Assembly (NCBI RefSeq): GCF_038002165.1
Contig: NZ_JBBOBR010000001.1
Coordinates: 558,001 to 622,000, forward strand
Source of the DNA: Cytobacillus sp. FSL H8-0458
Lineage (GTDB): Bacteria; Bacillota; Bacilli; Bacillales; Cytobacillaceae
DNA: 64,000 nt
Direction of reading: 5' to 3'
Shown in pieces: positions 17,766-27,117 of the stretch. The number at the start of each line of letters is the position of its first letter. The first letter of the stretch is position 1. The position numbers and the translations under genes were made by a program. Below the pieces are notes generated by a model, which saw only the letters and a program-made list of their open reading frames with translations, had not been told where the DNA came from and made no database searches.

Positions 17766-18374
17766 ATGGAAGGATTAATTTTCTATTGGATATCCTGGAT
17801 GGTTTGGATTATGGCGACTTTTTTTATGGAACGAACTAATAAATACAGGTTTTTATTGTCTGCGTGGATCTTACTCTTCATTATGCTGTCACCCTGGACA
17901 CTTAATATCTTCAATTTTAATATTGGTATCGCTGGCCTTTTTCTGCTTGTATCCCTATATATTTTTGCCGGGAGACTAAAAGAACTGAGCAAACTTTATT
18001 TCCTTTTTTGCACATTCATCCTGATGATGGCCTATGTCACATTTCACCTTTTTGAACTGTTTGATCCTGTTTGGGTGATTTTCCCCAGGGAATGGATGCT
18101 TTCAGTCCTTCTGGTTTATATGGCTGTACTCCTGCAAAAAAACAGAATGCTCAGACTGCCGTTAATATTGCTTGGGGGCATCCAGGGGGAAGTTCTGTAT
18201 GCATTTATTCTTAATAGATTTTCCTTTCCGTACACTATTGGATCATTGGCCTTTCTGGATATCATGGCAATCTCTGTTTCCATATCCGTCGTATGGATTG
18301 CAGTGCATTGGGCGGTCAAATATATAGAAGCCAACTTTAAACATTTTGAAAGGGAGAAACAAAAATTATCATGA
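17766..18374 (+). CDS. yphA: YphA-family polytopic membrane protein
   Basis: A 202-residue protein with six or seven predicted membrane helices (about 4-20, 27-44, 48-68, 76-95, 110-124, 132-148, 158-184) and a charged C-terminal tail. Function unknown. GATAGGAGG precedes ATG 17766. The stop overlaps the next ATG (ATGA), so it is cotranslated with yphB, as in B. subtilis. Confidence 0.85.
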   Translation: MEGLIFYWISWMVWIMATFFMERTNKYRFLLSAWILLFIMLSPWTLNIFNFNIGIAGLFLLVSLYIFAGRLKELSKLYFLFCTFILMMAYVTFHLFELFDPVWVIFPREWMLSVLLVYMAVLLQKNRMLRLPLILLGGIQGEVLYAFILNRFSFPYTIGSLAFLDIMAISVSISVVWIAVHWAVKYIEANFKHFEREKQKLS

Positions 18375-19258
18375 GTGAATATACGTACCCGATACTTTTT
18401 GGTCTGGCAGCTGGAACCTTGACCCGTATTTATATGCTGCGGACCGATTACCGTCAATACCCTACATACTTGCATGGGAAAATTATACACGTTGCACTGG
18501 GATTCATTGCTGCAGGTCTTGGAACGGTGGCAATCCCTTCAATAATGGAGGAAGAATTTACAGCTATTACCTTCCTGACCCTTGCTGCATCCCAGTTTAG
18601 AGAAGTCAGAAACATGGAAAGAAACACGCTCACAGAACTGGACAGCTACGAGATGGTTCCCAGAGGCAAAACGTATATAGAAGGAGTGGCAATCGCCTTC
18701 GAAAGCAGGAATTATCTTGTGATTTTCACATCTTTATTAAGTACGCTTGGCTTTCTGGTATTTAATATATGGGGAGGACTTGCAGCAGCCATTCTGGCCG
18801 TAGTTATTTCCAAAAAATTAATGTCTGGGGGAAGGCTGAAGGAAATCGTTGATGTTGAGTTTGTGGAGCCGCGTTTTGATGGAGCGGGCTTGTATGTTGA
18901 CAATATTTATATAATGAATATAGGTTTGCCCGATAGACAAGAGGAAGTGCTGCGATATGGGATGGGATTTATTTTAAAACCTAAAAATTTCAATGCCCGC
19001 TCCACTATTGCAAATCTTGGGCAGAGGCAGGCTATATTGCATGATGTTTCTACTGCTTTGGGTGTTTACCGGGATTCCGGAACTCCTGCGCTTGTTCCGC
19101 TGGCGAAAAGAGATCTGGATGATGGGCGTGTAGGAGTATTTGTATTGCCCCAGGAAAAGGATATTAATAAAGCCCTAAAAGTCATCGAAGCGGTCCCGAC
19201 ACTCGAAAATGCAATCAGGATGCCCACTGAACGGCAAACGAATGGGAAAGGAAGTTAG
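18371..19258 (+). CDS. yphB: YphB/SeaA, YIEGIA-family membrane protein of spore formation
   Basis: A 295-residue protein with several N-terminal membrane helices and a soluble C-terminal half (about 150-290). The family name-giving YIEGIA motif appears as TYIEGVAIAFESRNYL near residue 97. B. subtilis YphB (SeaA) is a forespore-expressed protein linked to spore envelope assembly; that role is taken from homology. It overlaps yphA by four bases and is followed after 3 bp by its small partner, indicating a three-gene operon. Confidence 0.87.
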   Translation: MSEYTYPILFGLAAGTLTRIYMLRTDYRQYPTYLHGKIIHVALGFIAAGLGTVAIPSIMEEEFTAITFLTLAASQFREVRNMERNTLTELDSYEMVPRGKTYIEGVAIAFESRNYLVIFTSLLSTLGFLVFNIWGGLAAAILAVVISKKLMSGGRLKEIVDVEFVEPRFDGAGLYVDNIYIMNIGLPDRQEEVLRYGMGFILKPKNFNARSTIANLGQRQAILHDVSTALGVYRDSGTPALVPLAKRDLDDGRVGVFVLPQEKDINKALKVIEAVPTLENAIRMPTERQTNGKGS

Positions 19259-19261
19259 CGT

Positions 19262-19447
19262 ATGGTGCTTGAAAAATACATACTGGCTGCAATTACAACA
19301 AATCCATCCAAGATACCTTCAGGAACTGCCGTTTTCCATTGTGAAGATAAAAAAGAAATGGAAATCATCGCAGCCAATCTTGAAGCGATTCTTGACGGAA
19401 TTGCCCATGCTTTAACAGAAGAACTATATGTAATTGTTAAGCATTAA
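19262..19447 (+). CDS. Capping complex subunit for YIEGIA (YpzH-like)
   Basis: A 61-residue protein, MVLEKYILAAITTNPSKIPS..., with a mixed alpha/beta pattern. Small proteins of this type sit directly after YIEGIA (yphB) genes in Bacillaceae and are annotated as its capping complex subunit. It starts 3 bp after the yphB stop with AAGGAAG as ribosome site. The physical partnership with YphB is inferred from gene neighbourhood and family naming. Confidence 0.8.
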   Translation: MVLEKYILAAITTNPSKIPSGTAVFHCEDKKEMEIIAANLEAILDGIAHALTEELYVIVKH

Positions 19448-19493
19448 TGGGGCTTCCAAGTTTTAATAAAACATAAATTATATCTTTAAACTT

Positions 19494-19780
19494 CGATAAC
19501 TGTCTAGCTCCAGGCGCCATCGGCTCGAGGTCAGAAGCTTGTCTTGTTGCGGCTCCTAGGGACGAAAGACTAGCCAATCCCTTCCAGAAGAAAAGAACAC
19601 CTTCTTGCAGGGCTCTTCTTATGCTTGAGGCCCGCAGGACAAGGAAGGCTACGTCACCATAAACATCGCACGACTAAAAGCGACAGCTTTTAGGAGGATG
19701 CGGGTCATGCAGACGTTGCCACAGGACGTGGCGATTTTAGTCTGCGTTCCTTGATAAGCGGGCGCCTTCCGCTTTTCCTA
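19494..19780 (+). repeat. Large structured intergenic repeat of the CTGTCTAGCTCCAG type
   Basis: About 285 bp inside a 550-bp gap between the yphB operon and der. It begins CGATAACTGTCTAGCTCCAG-GCGCC and ends GGGCGCCTTCCGCTTTTC. The interior is GC-richer than the flanks and has nested hairpins: CTAAAAGC/GCTTTTAG near 19672-19692, and CAGAC...GTCTG enclosing TTGCCA/TGGCGA near 19710-19745. I recall sequences with these ends scattered in many Bacillaceae genomes. A shortened, degenerate relative may lie at 3672-3706. No coding potential is visible. Confidence 0.7.
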
Positions 19781-19819
19781 TTGCTAGGAAGGTTTCTCTT
19801 TGTTAAAATATCTAAGTTA

Positions 19820-19850
19820 GACCCTTCTATCTTTGAGAAGGGTTTATTTT
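19820..19850 (+). terminator. Terminator before der
   Basis: ACCCTTCT (19821-19828) pairs with AGAAGGGT (19836-19843), followed by TTATTTT; probably ends the yphA-yphB-capping transcript after the repeat. Confidence 0.6.
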
Positions 19851-20000
19851 ATAAATGTAAAGCGGTTTGGATGGTTTTAACATCAATGTTGTGTTATTGT
19901 GGACAGCCATCTGTATGCTTACTTTAGGTAAAGGCATTTCTGGAACATAAACGCAAAGTTGAAAACAATTTAAGAATAAAGAATTGAAAGGGTGATGTTC

Positions 20001-21311
20001 ATGGCAAAACCGGTTTTGGCTATTGTCGGGCGTCCTAACGTTGGAAAATCAACGATATTTAACAGAATTGTAGGAGAACGGATATCAATTGTCGAAGATA
20101 TTCCGGGAGTGACCAGGGACAGAATTTATAGTTCTGCAGAATGGCTGACTCATGACTTTAATATTATTGATACAGGCGGAATTGATATTGGGGACGAGCC
20201 ATTTTTAGAGCAAATTCGTCTACAGGCAGAAATTGCGATAGATGAAGCAGATGTCATTATTTTTCTTGTAAACGGAAGAGAGGGTGTCACTTCTGCAGAT
20301 GAGGAAGTTGCCAAAATATTATATAAAGCCAAAAAGCCTGTAGTTCTGGGTGTTAATAAAATCGATAACCCTGAGATGCGGGATTTGATCTATGACTTTT
20401 ATGCACTGGGTTTTGGTGAGCCGTTTCCGATTTCAGGTTCCCATGGTCTTGGTCTTGGAGACTTGCTTGATGAAGCTGCCAAGCATTTCCCAAAACATGG
20501 CCAAAGTGAATATGGAGAAGATATCATTAAGTTTTCATTAATTGGCCGCCCGAATGTCGGGAAGTCCTCCCTTGTAAACGCGATGCTTGGCGAAGAACGG
20601 GTCATTGTCAGCAATATTGCAGGCACCACAAGAGATGCAATCGACTCGAAGGTCAAAGTGGATGGACAGGAATATGTCATCATTGATACTGCGGGTATGC
20701 GAAAAAAAGGGAAAGTTTATGAAACAACAGAAAAATACAGTGTACTAAGAGCTTTGAGGGCAATTGAACGTTCCGATGTTGTCCTGGTGGTCATTGATGG
20801 GGAAGAAGGAATCATTGAACAGGACAAGCGCATTGCCGGTTATGCTCATGAAGCAGGCAGAGCTGTTGTTATTGTTGTCAATAAGTGGGATGCTGTTGAA
20901 AAAGATGAGAAAACAATGAAGGCATTTGAACAAAATATCCGTGAGCATTTTCAATTCCTGGATTATGCACCTGTTGTTTTCCTTTCCGCCAAAACGAAAA
21001 AGCGTATTCATACACTTATTCCAATGATTAACACAGCCAGTGAAAATCATTCTTTGCGTGTTGAAACAAGCGTCCTGAATGATGTTGTAATGGATGCTGT
21101 TGCAATGAATCCGACGCCAACAGATAAAGGAAGACGCCTCAGAATTTATTACACAACACAGGTTGCTGTAAAGCCGCCGACATTTGTTGTGTTTGTCAAT
21201 GATCCTGAACTTCTTCATTTTTCTTATGAACGGTTCCTGGAAAACCGAATCAGGGACGCTTTTGGTTTTGAAGGCACACCTATTAAGATATTTGCAAGGG
21301 AAAGAAAATAA
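20001..21311 (+). CDS. der: Ribosome assembly GTPase Der (EngA)
   Basis: A 436-residue GTPase with two tandem Era-like G domains, each with an intact P-loop ([10 protein letters not shown] near residue 10 and [10 protein letters not shown] near 182), DTGG/DTAG switch motifs and NKxD boxes (VNKID, VNKWD), plus a C-terminal KH-like domain (about 350-436). Essential for 50S subunit maturation. ATG 20001 follows GAAAGGGTG; an upstream GTG at 19992 falls inside the ribosome site. gpsA follows after about 95 bp, the same order as B. subtilis. Confidence 0.97.
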   Translation: MAKPVLAIVGRPNVGKSTIFNRIVGERISIVEDIPGVTRDRIYSSAEWLTHDFNIIDTGGIDIGDEPFLEQIRLQAEIAIDEADVIIFLVNGREGVTSADEEVAKILYKAKKPVVLGVNKIDNPEMRDLIYDFYALGFGEPFPISGSHGLGLGDLLDEAAKHFPKHGQSEYGEDIIKFSLIGRPNVGKSSLVNAMLGEERVIVSNIAGTTRDAIDSKVKVDGQEYVIIDTAGMRKKGKVYETTEKYSVLRALRAIERSDVVLVVIDGEEGIIEQDKRIAGYAHEAGRAVVIVVNKWDAVEKDEKTMKAFEQNIREHFQFLDYAPVVFLSAKTKKRIHTLIPMINTASENHSLRVETSVLNDVVMDAVAMNPTPTDKGRRLRIYYTTQVAVKPPTFVVFVNDPELLHFSYERFLENRIRDAFGFEGTPIKIFARERK

Positions 21312-21407
21312 TGCGATGACTCCGGCCGGATAGCTTTATAAATGTGTCTGGCTGCTGAATCGGATGAATTTTTGATGCACCCAAATACATTAAAAGGCAG
21401 TGATCAA

Positions 21408-22469
21408 ATGGAGCGAAAAAAAGAAAGCGTAGCTGTAGCTGGTGCCGGCAGCTGGGGTACTGCCCTGGCGATGGTGCTAGCAGATAATGGGCATGATGTC
21501 AGACTGTGGGGCCATAATCCTGATCAGATAGAGGAAATTAATAATCACCATACTAATCAAAAATATTTATCAGGTATACAGCTGCCTGCAGAAATAAAAG
21601 GATACACATCGCTTGAAGAGGCTTTAACCGGAACAGACACGCTGATTTTGGCAGTACCGACAAAGGCCATTCGTGAAGTCATGGGGAAGATCAAGGGAAT
21701 TAGAAGAGAGCCCCTAACCATTGTCCACGTAAGTAAAGGAATTGAACCTGATTCACTTCTCAGGATATCTGAAATGATTGAAGAGGAAATGCCCGGAGAA
21801 CTTTTGGACAGTGTAGTTGTCCTATCTGGCCCAAGCCATGCAGAAGAAGTTAGTCTCAGGCATCCGACAACTGTTACGGTATCATCAAAAAATATGGACG
21901 CTGCCGAAAAAATTCAGGATTTGTTTATCAATAACAATTTCAGAGTATATACCAACCCTGATATCATTGGAGTAGAAATTGGCGGTGCTTTAAAAAATAT
22001 CATTGCTCTTGCTGCCGGAATTACAGATGGCTTAGGTTATGGAGACAATGCAAAGGCAGCCCTCATAACGAGAGGTCTTGCTGAAATTGCCCGTCTCGGG
22101 ATGAAGATGGGGGCAAGTCCGCTTACTTTCTCAGGATTAGCGGGAATTGGGGATTTGATCGTTACATGTACTTCCGTCCATTCACGCAATTGGAGAGCAG
22201 GCAACCTTCTTGGAAAAGGGCATAATCTGCAGGAAGTCCTGGATAATATGGGCATGGTCGTAGAGGGCGTCAGAACAACAAAAGCAGCGCATCAGCTGGC
22301 TCAAAAATATGACGTGAAAATGCCAATTACCACTGTTCTGTATGATGTCCTTTTTAATAATGTTAATGCAAAGGATGCTGTTGATCTTCTGATGGCAAGA
22401 GGAAAGACACATGAGATGGAAGATCTTGCGAACGTTTTGGAAGATCAAAGCGGGAATAAAAAAATCTGA
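21408..22469 (+). CDS. gpsA: Glycerol-3-phosphate dehydrogenase [NAD(P)+]
   Basis: Reduces dihydroxyacetone phosphate to sn-glycerol-3-phosphate for phospholipid synthesis. About 353 residues with an N-terminal [10 protein letters not shown] nucleotide fold and the C-terminal all-helical substrate domain including [13 protein letters not shown] and [16 protein letters not shown] start at ATG 21408 (MERKKESV) because the 22 codons upstream are not family-like; AAAGG at 21393-21397 is a modest ribosome site. It is likely cotranscribed with der and ended by a 13-bp hairpin. Confidence 0.95.
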   Translation: MERKKESVAVAGAGSWGTALAMVLADNGHDVRLWGHNPDQIEEINNHHTNQKYLSGIQLPAEIKGYTSLEEALTGTDTLILAVPTKAIREVMGKIKGIRREPLTIVHVSKGIEPDSLLRISEMIEEEMPGELLDSVVVLSGPSHAEEVSLRHPTTVTVSSKNMDAAEKIQDLFINNNFRVYTNPDIIGVEIGGALKNIIALAAGITDGLGYGDNAKAALITRGLAEIARLGMKMGASPLTFSGLAGIGDLIVTCTSVHSRNWRAGNLLGKGHNLQEVLDNMGMVVEGVRTTKAAHQLAQKYDVKMPITTVLYDVLFNNVNAKDAVDLLMARGKTHEMEDLANVLEDQSGNKKI

Positions 22470-22587
22470 TATCTATATAAATTTAAAAATATAGGCATTA
22501 GATGATGCGAGACAGCAGGTTCCTGCATACAATGCAACGAAGCAAACTAGTGTAATGAACAGGGTGCTGGGTTATTTAGTCAAATGG

Positions 22588-22628
22588 CTGAGGTAAAGAA
22601 TTGCCCCTTCTTTGCCTCAGTTTTTTTT
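22588..22628 (+). terminator. Terminator of gpsA
   Basis: CTGAGGTAAAGAA pairs with TTCTTTGCCTCAG (one G-U), loop TTGCCCC, then eight Ts. Confidence 0.93.
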
Positions 22629-22713
22629 GACTTCATTTTTTTCGTGATGAAAAGCTTTTAGATTTATCCATTTAATATGGTATAATACATTTCGGAAAAG
22701 GGAGTTGATTTGT

Positions 22714-22917
22714 ATGTCGCCGGCTTTAATGAAAATGTGGATATCGCTTGCTTCTATGGGATTCATGTTTTTATCTATAATATTGATTTATCTTAGCCGC
22801 TACAAGCTGAAAGCTGGAGTTTTTAAGGTTATAACAGCTATTATTGCCTACTTTTTAATGATAATAAGCGGAATTATTATAGTGATTGTCGTGTTCAGCG
22901 GTCCGACAAGCAGCTAG
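22714..22917 (+). CDS. yphE: YphE-family (DUF2768) small membrane protein
   Basis: A 67-residue protein with two membrane helices (about 8-27 and 36-60) and short polar ends. MSPALMKMWISLASMGFMFL matches the YphE start type. AAAGGGA at 22697-22703 favours ATG 22714 over TTG 22705. TATAAT at 22681 is a good -10 box without a clear -35. Function unknown; the position gpsA-yphE-yphF-spoIVA is conserved. Confidence 0.85.
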   Translation: MSPALMKMWISLASMGFMFLSIILIYLSRYKLKAGVFKVITAIIAYFLMIISGIIIVIVVFSGPTSS

Positions 22918-22942
22918 CACTTTTACATAAAGGGTTGATTAC

Positions 22943-23656
22943 ATGAAAAAAGTTTTTAACATGTTTTTGCTTTTACTAAGCGGTGCTTTGATTCTGACTG
23001 GCTGTATGTATCCTGAAGAAAAATTATCTCAAAACCAGATAGCCTATAAGGATCAGATTCAGTCTGTACAGTCTGCAGTGGACCAATATAGGGAAGCAAA
23101 TGGAGGTCTTCTGCCGATTAAAACTAAGAGCCAGACAACCCCTATCTATCAAAAGTATCCAATTGACTTCAAGAAAATTGCTCCGGAATACATGGCAGAA
23201 CCGCCTGGAAATGCCTTTGAATCCGGCGGAGTTTTTCAATATGTGATTGTTGACGCAGAAACAGATCCGAAAGTGAAAATCTTTGATTTGAGAATTGCAG
23301 AAACAATCAGGGATATTAACCTGAGGGTTAAGGCACATGGATTCCCGCCATATAAAGAGCAAATTGCTGAAAATGTTTATACAATGGATTTTAAGAAATT
23401 AGGATTTAAGGAAGAGCCAAAAGCCCTCAGTCCTTATAGCGGCCAGAGCCTTCCATACGTCGTTACCGGCAACGCTGAGGTATATGTAGATTATCGGGTT
23501 GATTTGTATCAGGCATTGGAGAATAAGGAGAACAAACCTGAACCTGGAAAGGATATTAGAGATCTTCTTGTGGAGGATTCTGATTTTGTTCCAGCCTATT
23601 CACTGCCTTATACGATTGAGCCCGGCACAAATGATCCAATCTTTTTGGTGAAATAG
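22943..23656 (+). CDS. yphF: Lipoprotein YphF
   Basis: A 237-residue precursor with a lipoprotein signal; the lipobox LTGC puts the lipidated cysteine at residue 21. The mature part is soluble and faces the outside of the membrane; it includes a PEYMAEPPGNAFESGG segment and no catalytic motif that I recognise. In B. subtilis yphF lies between yphE and spoIVA, as here. It is probably cotranscribed with yphE (25-bp gap) and ends at a 16-bp hairpin. Function unknown. Confidence 0.88.
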   Translation: MKKVFNMFLLLLSGALILTGCMYPEEKLSQNQIAYKDQIQSVQSAVDQYREANGGLLPIKTKSQTTPIYQKYPIDFKKIAPEYMAEPPGNAFESGGVFQYVIVDAETDPKVKIFDLRIAETIRDINLRVKAHGFPPYKEQIAENVYTMDFKKLGFKEEPKALSPYSGQSLPYVVTGNAEVYVDYRVDLYQALENKENKPEPGKDIRDLLVEDSDFVPAYSLPYTIEPGTNDPIFLVK

Positions 23657-23658
23657 TC

Positions 23659-23707
23659 ATAACCCTTCTCCTGCAAAATATATTGTAGGAGAAGGGTTAT
23701 TTTTTTA
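23659..23707 (+). terminator. Terminator of yphE-yphF
   Basis: A 16-bp stem (23659-23674 with 23685-23700, one G-U) followed by seven Ts. Confidence 0.95.
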
Positions 23708-23906
23708 TATACTTTTATAACCACTCTTCAACTAATGACTAAAAGCATAAAGGCAAAGAAATAAAAGAGCAGGGGAGTTTGTAAAAAAAAAAGGGAATTT
23801 GGAATGGCCTGCTGTCCATTCCTGACTGTCATAGGATTGGAGATTTCCAGCCGGACTGACAGGTGCAGTGCACTTTCCTGATAGGGGGGTAAAAAAGAAA
23901 AAAACT
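23708..23906 (+). other. Non-coding stretch before the spoIVA promoter
   Basis: Part of the roughly 350-bp gap between yphF and spoIVA. It contains a GGAATGG/CCATTCC hairpin (23801-23822) and A-runs. I see no gene or known RNA element. Confidence 0.4.
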
Positions 23907-23937
23907 GTCATAACAATGTAGGACAACATCATACACA
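23907..23937 (+). promoter_or_regulatory. Putative sigma-E promoter of spoIVA
   Basis: GTCATA (23907-23912) and CATACACA (23930-23937) match the sigma-E -35 ATA and -10 CATACAnT elements with the right spacing; spoIVA is a known sigma-E gene. Confidence 0.65.
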
Positions 23938-24005
23938 TATAATGTCCAAACATAATAGATAGGATAATATTATCCCATTAACTCAAGATTTCAGGAGGGG
24001 ATCAC

Positions 24006-25484
24006 TTGGAAAAGGTTGATATTTTTAAAGATATTGCCGAAAGAACTGGCGGCGATATATATTTCGGAGTAGTTGGCGCAGTTCGCACCGGCAAATCTAC
24101 ATTTATAAAAAAGTTCATGGAATTGGTTGTACTGCCAAATATGGAGAACGAAGCAGAACGTGCCCGCACACAGGATGAGCTTCCGCAAAGTGCTGCCGGC
24201 AAGACAATTATGACCACAGAACCGAAATTTGTTCCTAACCAGGCTGCTACAGTTCATGTAGCAGAAGGGCTGGATGTAAATATCAGGCTTGTGGACTGTG
24301 TGGGATATACAGTACCGGGAGCGAAGGGCTATGAAGACGAAAACGGCCCGAGAATGATTAATACACCATGGTATGAAGAGCCGATTCCTTTTCACGAAGC
24401 TGCTGAGATAGGAACAAGAAAGGTGATTCAGGAGCATTCTACAATCGGAGTGGTGATTACAACAGACGGAACAATTGGGGAGATACCGCGTGCAAACTAT
24501 ATTGAGGCTGAAGAAAGAGTTATTGCGGAGTTAAAGGAAGTTGGCAAGCCGTTTATCATGATCATTAACAGCGTCCAGCCTCACCACCCAAATACGGATG
24601 CCCTTAGAAATGATCTTGCTGAAAAATATGATATCCCTGTCCTGGCCATGAGCGTAGAGGGCATGAGAGAATCGGATGTATTAAATGTTATGCGTGAAGC
24701 TCTTTACGAGTTCCCGGTACTGGAAGTAAATGTGAATCTCCCGAGCTGGGTAATGGTGCTGCATGAAGATCACTGGCTTCGTGAAAGCTATCAGGAAGCT
24801 GTTAAAGAAACGGTTAAGGATATTAAGAGGCTAAGAGATGTTGACCGTGTGGTCCATCAATTCAGCGACTTTGAATTCATTGACAGGGCAGGCCTTGCAG
24901 GAATTGAAATGGGGCAGGGAGTAGCCGAAATTGACTTATATGCGCCAGACGATCTTTACGATGAGGTCCTTAAAGAGATAGTGGGTGTTGAAATCCGCGG
25001 AAAAGACCACTTGCTCGAGCTGATGCAGGAATTTGCCCATGCAAAAGCAGAGTATGACCAAATTTCCGATGCACTGAGAATGGTTAAGCAAACCGGCTAC
25101 GGCATTGCTGCTCCATCACTGGCTGATATGAGCCTCGATGAACCTGAAATAACACGCCATGGATCACGCTTTGGTGTAAGGCTTAAGGCTGTCGCTCCAT
25201 CTATTCATATGATAAAAGTAGATGTGGAATCTGAGTTCTCTCCTATCATCGGAACAGAAAAGCAAAGCGAAGAACTCGTCCGCTACCTGATGCAGGACTT
25301 TGAAGATGATCCGCTTTCAATCTGGAACTCCGACATTTTTGGACGCAGCCTCAGCTCCATCGTAAGAGAAGGAATTCAGGCAAAATTGTCCCTAATGCCT
25401 GAAAACGCAAGATATAAACTCAAAGAGACTTTAGAAAGAATCATTAACGAAGGCTCTGGCGGATTAATTGCGATAATCCTTTAA
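24006..25484 (+). CDS. spoIVA: Spore coat morphogenetic ATPase SpoIVA
   Basis: A 492-residue protein that polymerises in an ATP-dependent way on the forespore surface to form the basement layer of the coat. The N-terminal ATPase domain has a Walker A motif GAVRTGKST (about residues 21-29) and a switch-like VDCVGYTVPGA; the C-terminal region ends SGGLIAIIL, as needed for SpoVM-directed localisation. Length equals B. subtilis SpoIVA. The TTG start at 24006 is preceded by TCAGGAGGGG at 5-6 nt. Confidence 0.98.
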   Translation: MEKVDIFKDIAERTGGDIYFGVVGAVRTGKSTFIKKFMELVVLPNMENEAERARTQDELPQSAAGKTIMTTEPKFVPNQAATVHVAEGLDVNIRLVDCVGYTVPGAKGYEDENGPRMINTPWYEEPIPFHEAAEIGTRKVIQEHSTIGVVITTDGTIGEIPRANYIEAEERVIAELKEVGKPFIMIINSVQPHHPNTDALRNDLAEKYDIPVLAMSVEGMRESDVLNVMREALYEFPVLEVNVNLPSWVMVLHEDHWLRESYQEAVKETVKDIKRLRDVDRVVHQFSDFEFIDRAGLAGIEMGQGVAEIDLYAPDDLYDEVLKEIVGVEIRGKDHLLELMQEFAHAKAEYDQISDALRMVKQTGYGIAAPSLADMSLDEPEITRHGSRFGVRLKAVAPSIHMIKVDVESEFSPIIGTEKQSEELVRYLMQDFEDDPLSIWNSDIFGRSLSSIVREGIQAKLSLMPENARYKLKETLERIINEGSGGLIAIIL

Positions 25485-25486
25485 TG

Positions 25487-25514
25487 AAGGCTCCTTTTGG
25501 AGTCTTTTTTTTTT
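25487..25514 (+). terminator. Terminator of spoIVA
   Basis: AAGGCTCC pairs with GGAGTCTT around TTTT, followed by about ten Ts. Confidence 0.88.
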
Positions 25515-25524
25515 GCCGGCTAAA

Positions 25525-25640
25525 TGAACCCAAGCCAACTTTGGACAGAAAAAGCAAGAATCCTGGGCTGTGAGTCTGAACCCAGGCATACTTCGGACAG
25601 AAAAAGCAAGAATCCAAGGCTCTGAGTCCGACCCCATACC
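25525..25640 (+). repeat. 52-bp tandem repeat downstream of spoIVA
   Basis: Two full units (25525-25576 and 25577-25628) agree at 45 of 52 positions by eye and share an invariant GGACAGAAAAAGCAAGAATC core; a third unit starts (CGACCCCATAC) and decays. Each unit starts TGAACCCA and ends GAGTC. No spacer structure as in CRISPR. Confidence 0.8.
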
Positions 25641-26015
25641 TTAAAGTAAGTGGAAAACCCTGCAATTTAATAAGATAATGTTTTATCTTGCGTGTTAAGG
25701 GTAATAAAACCAGGTCAGCGTATTACAAATATGTTGCAAATAAGAAAAGATTCCCATTAAATCATGAAATATTCTTGATAACAGCATTTGATTGTGATAA
25801 TCTTTTAACAGAATTACCGTTATGGCGGCCAAACCCTTATTTTTAAAGGGTTTATAATGATTTTTGGATTGAAAAATTTCAATTTATCATTTATTATAAG
25901 GCTTGTTAAACAAAAACACGCCATAACGTATAGAATTCAGTAATTTTGTTTACAAATGTATGTAAGGAATCTTATTTTACTGGGTTTTATCCATATTTGG
26001 GAGGAGGTGAAAGGC
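25641..26015 (+). other. Long AT-rich leader region of hbs
   Basis: About 375 bp without a gene. A 10-bp perfect inverted repeat (25818-25827 and 25919-25928, CGTTATGGCG) encloses two further hairpins: AAACCCTT/AAGGGTTT near 25831-25853 and ATTGA/TCAAT near 25868-25883. Downstream is a weak TTTACA-17-TTATTT promoter candidate (25949-25977). B. subtilis hbs also has a long regulated upstream region. Confidence 0.45.
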
Positions 26016-26288
26016 ATGAACAAAACAGAACTAATTAACGCAGTTGCTGAGGCTGGCGAACTTTCTAAAAAGGACGCGACTAAAGCGGTTGATGCTGTTT
26101 TCGATACAATCCTTGATGCTTTGAAAAATGGTGATAAGGTACAATTAATCGGTTTCGGAAACTTTGAAGTTCGCGAACGTGCTGCCCGCAAAGGACGCAA
26201 CCCGCAAACTGGCGAAGAAATCGAAATCGCTGCAAGCAAAGTTCCTGCTTTCAAACCAGGCAAAGCGCTTAAAGATGCAGTTAAATAA
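26016..26288 (+). CDS. hbs: DNA-binding protein HU (HBsu)
   Basis: A 90-residue histone-like HU protein that compacts the nucleoid. The beta-arm segment [20 protein letters not shown] and the helical N-terminus [14 protein letters not shown] are typical. The start at 26016 is set by GGGAGGAGGTGAAAGGC; the frame is open 20 codons further up but that part is non-conserved. Codon choice is biased towards highly expressed genes (GAA, AAA, CGT, GGT). It ends at a strong hairpin. Confidence 0.98.
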   Translation: MNKTELINAVAEAGELSKKDATKAVDAVFDTILDALKNGDKVQLIGFGNFEVRERAARKGRNPQTGEEIEIAASKVPAFKPGKALKDAVK

Positions 26289-26323
26289 TCTACATACAAG
26301 TGCTTAAAGCTTATGCTTGAGCT

Positions 26324-26353
26324 AAAAACCGCGAAATATTCGCGGTTTTTTCT
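26324..26353 (+). terminator. Terminator of hbs
   Basis: AAAAACCGCGAA and TTCGCGGTTTTT form a 12-bp perfect stem with a 3-nt loop and T-run. Confidence 0.95.
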
Positions 26354-26435
26354 TTTTGCATTATAGGCCTTCAGAAAGCAGAAAATTCACCCTATTTCAG
26401 GTATTTTATTTTACTCATAGAAAGAAGTTTCAGTT

Positions 26436-26464
26436 TTGCCTGAATGAGGGGGTTATGCTAATAT
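26436..26464 (+). promoter_or_regulatory. Sigma-A promoter of folE
   Basis: TTGCCT (26436-26441), a 17-bp spacer and TAATAT (26459-26464), about 45 bp before the start codon. Confidence 0.6.
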
Positions 26465-26507
26465 GAACATATTATTACCACAGTGTTAATACATAGGAGG
26501 CATAATT

Positions 26508-27074
26508 ATGGCAGAGGTAAATCGTGCCCAGATAGAAGATGCGGTGCGTTTAATATTGGAAGCAATCGGTGAAGATCCAAATCGTGAAGGACTGCTTGAT
26601 ACACCAAAGCGAGTTGCAAAAATGTATGAAGAAGTTTTTATGGGGCTAAACCAGGATCCTAAAGAATACTTTGAAACAGTATTTGGCGAAGACCATGAAG
26701 AACTTGTTTTAGTTAAAGATATTCCATTCTACTCTATGTGTGAACATCATCTTGTGCCTTTCTTTGGTGTTGCCCATGTAGCATACATCCCGCGGAATGG
26801 CAGGGTAACAGGTTTAAGCAAACTTGCCAGGGCTGTAGAGGCAGTTGCAAAACGTCCTCAGCTTCAGGAACGCATTACATCTACTGTAGCAAATTCCATC
26901 CTGGAAAAGCTTGAACCGCATGGTGTAATGGTTATTGTGGAAGCAGAACATATGTGCATGACAATGCGCGGAGTTAAAAAGCCAGGTTCAAAAACGGTGA
27001 CATCAGCAGTAAGAGGCGTGTTTGCAGAGGATGCAAGAGCACGTGCAGAAGTCCTTTCGCTGATAAAACAATAA
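26508..27074 (+). CDS. folE: GTP cyclohydrolase I (FolE/MtrA)
   Basis: Converts GTP to dihydroneopterin triphosphate, the first step of folate synthesis. The 188-residue enzyme has the zinc ligands in [13 protein letters not shown] and [10 protein letters not shown] and the [23 protein letters not shown]-terminal block. TAGGAGG precedes ATG 26508. In B. subtilis it is the first gene of mtrAB; here a strong terminator separates it from mtrB. Confidence 0.97.
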   Translation: MAEVNRAQIEDAVRLILEAIGEDPNREGLLDTPKRVAKMYEEVFMGLNQDPKEYFETVFGEDHEELVLVKDIPFYSMCEHHLVPFFGVAHVAYIPRNGRVTGLSKLARAVEAVAKRPQLQERITSTVANSILEKLEPHGVMVIVEAEHMCMTMRGVKKPGSKTVTSAVRGVFAEDARARAEVLSLIKQ

Positions 27075-27117
27075 ATATGGACTCTGTTCATGAATGAGTT
27101 CAGGCAATAAACAGGTC

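Noticed and set aside
21342-21407. N-terminal extension of GpsA
   Set aside because: The 22 codons are unlike the family start and the nucleotide-binding strand begins normally after ATG 21408.
25525-25640. CRISPR-like tandem repeat
   Set aside because: Units are contiguous without spacers and diverge; no cas gene in the window.
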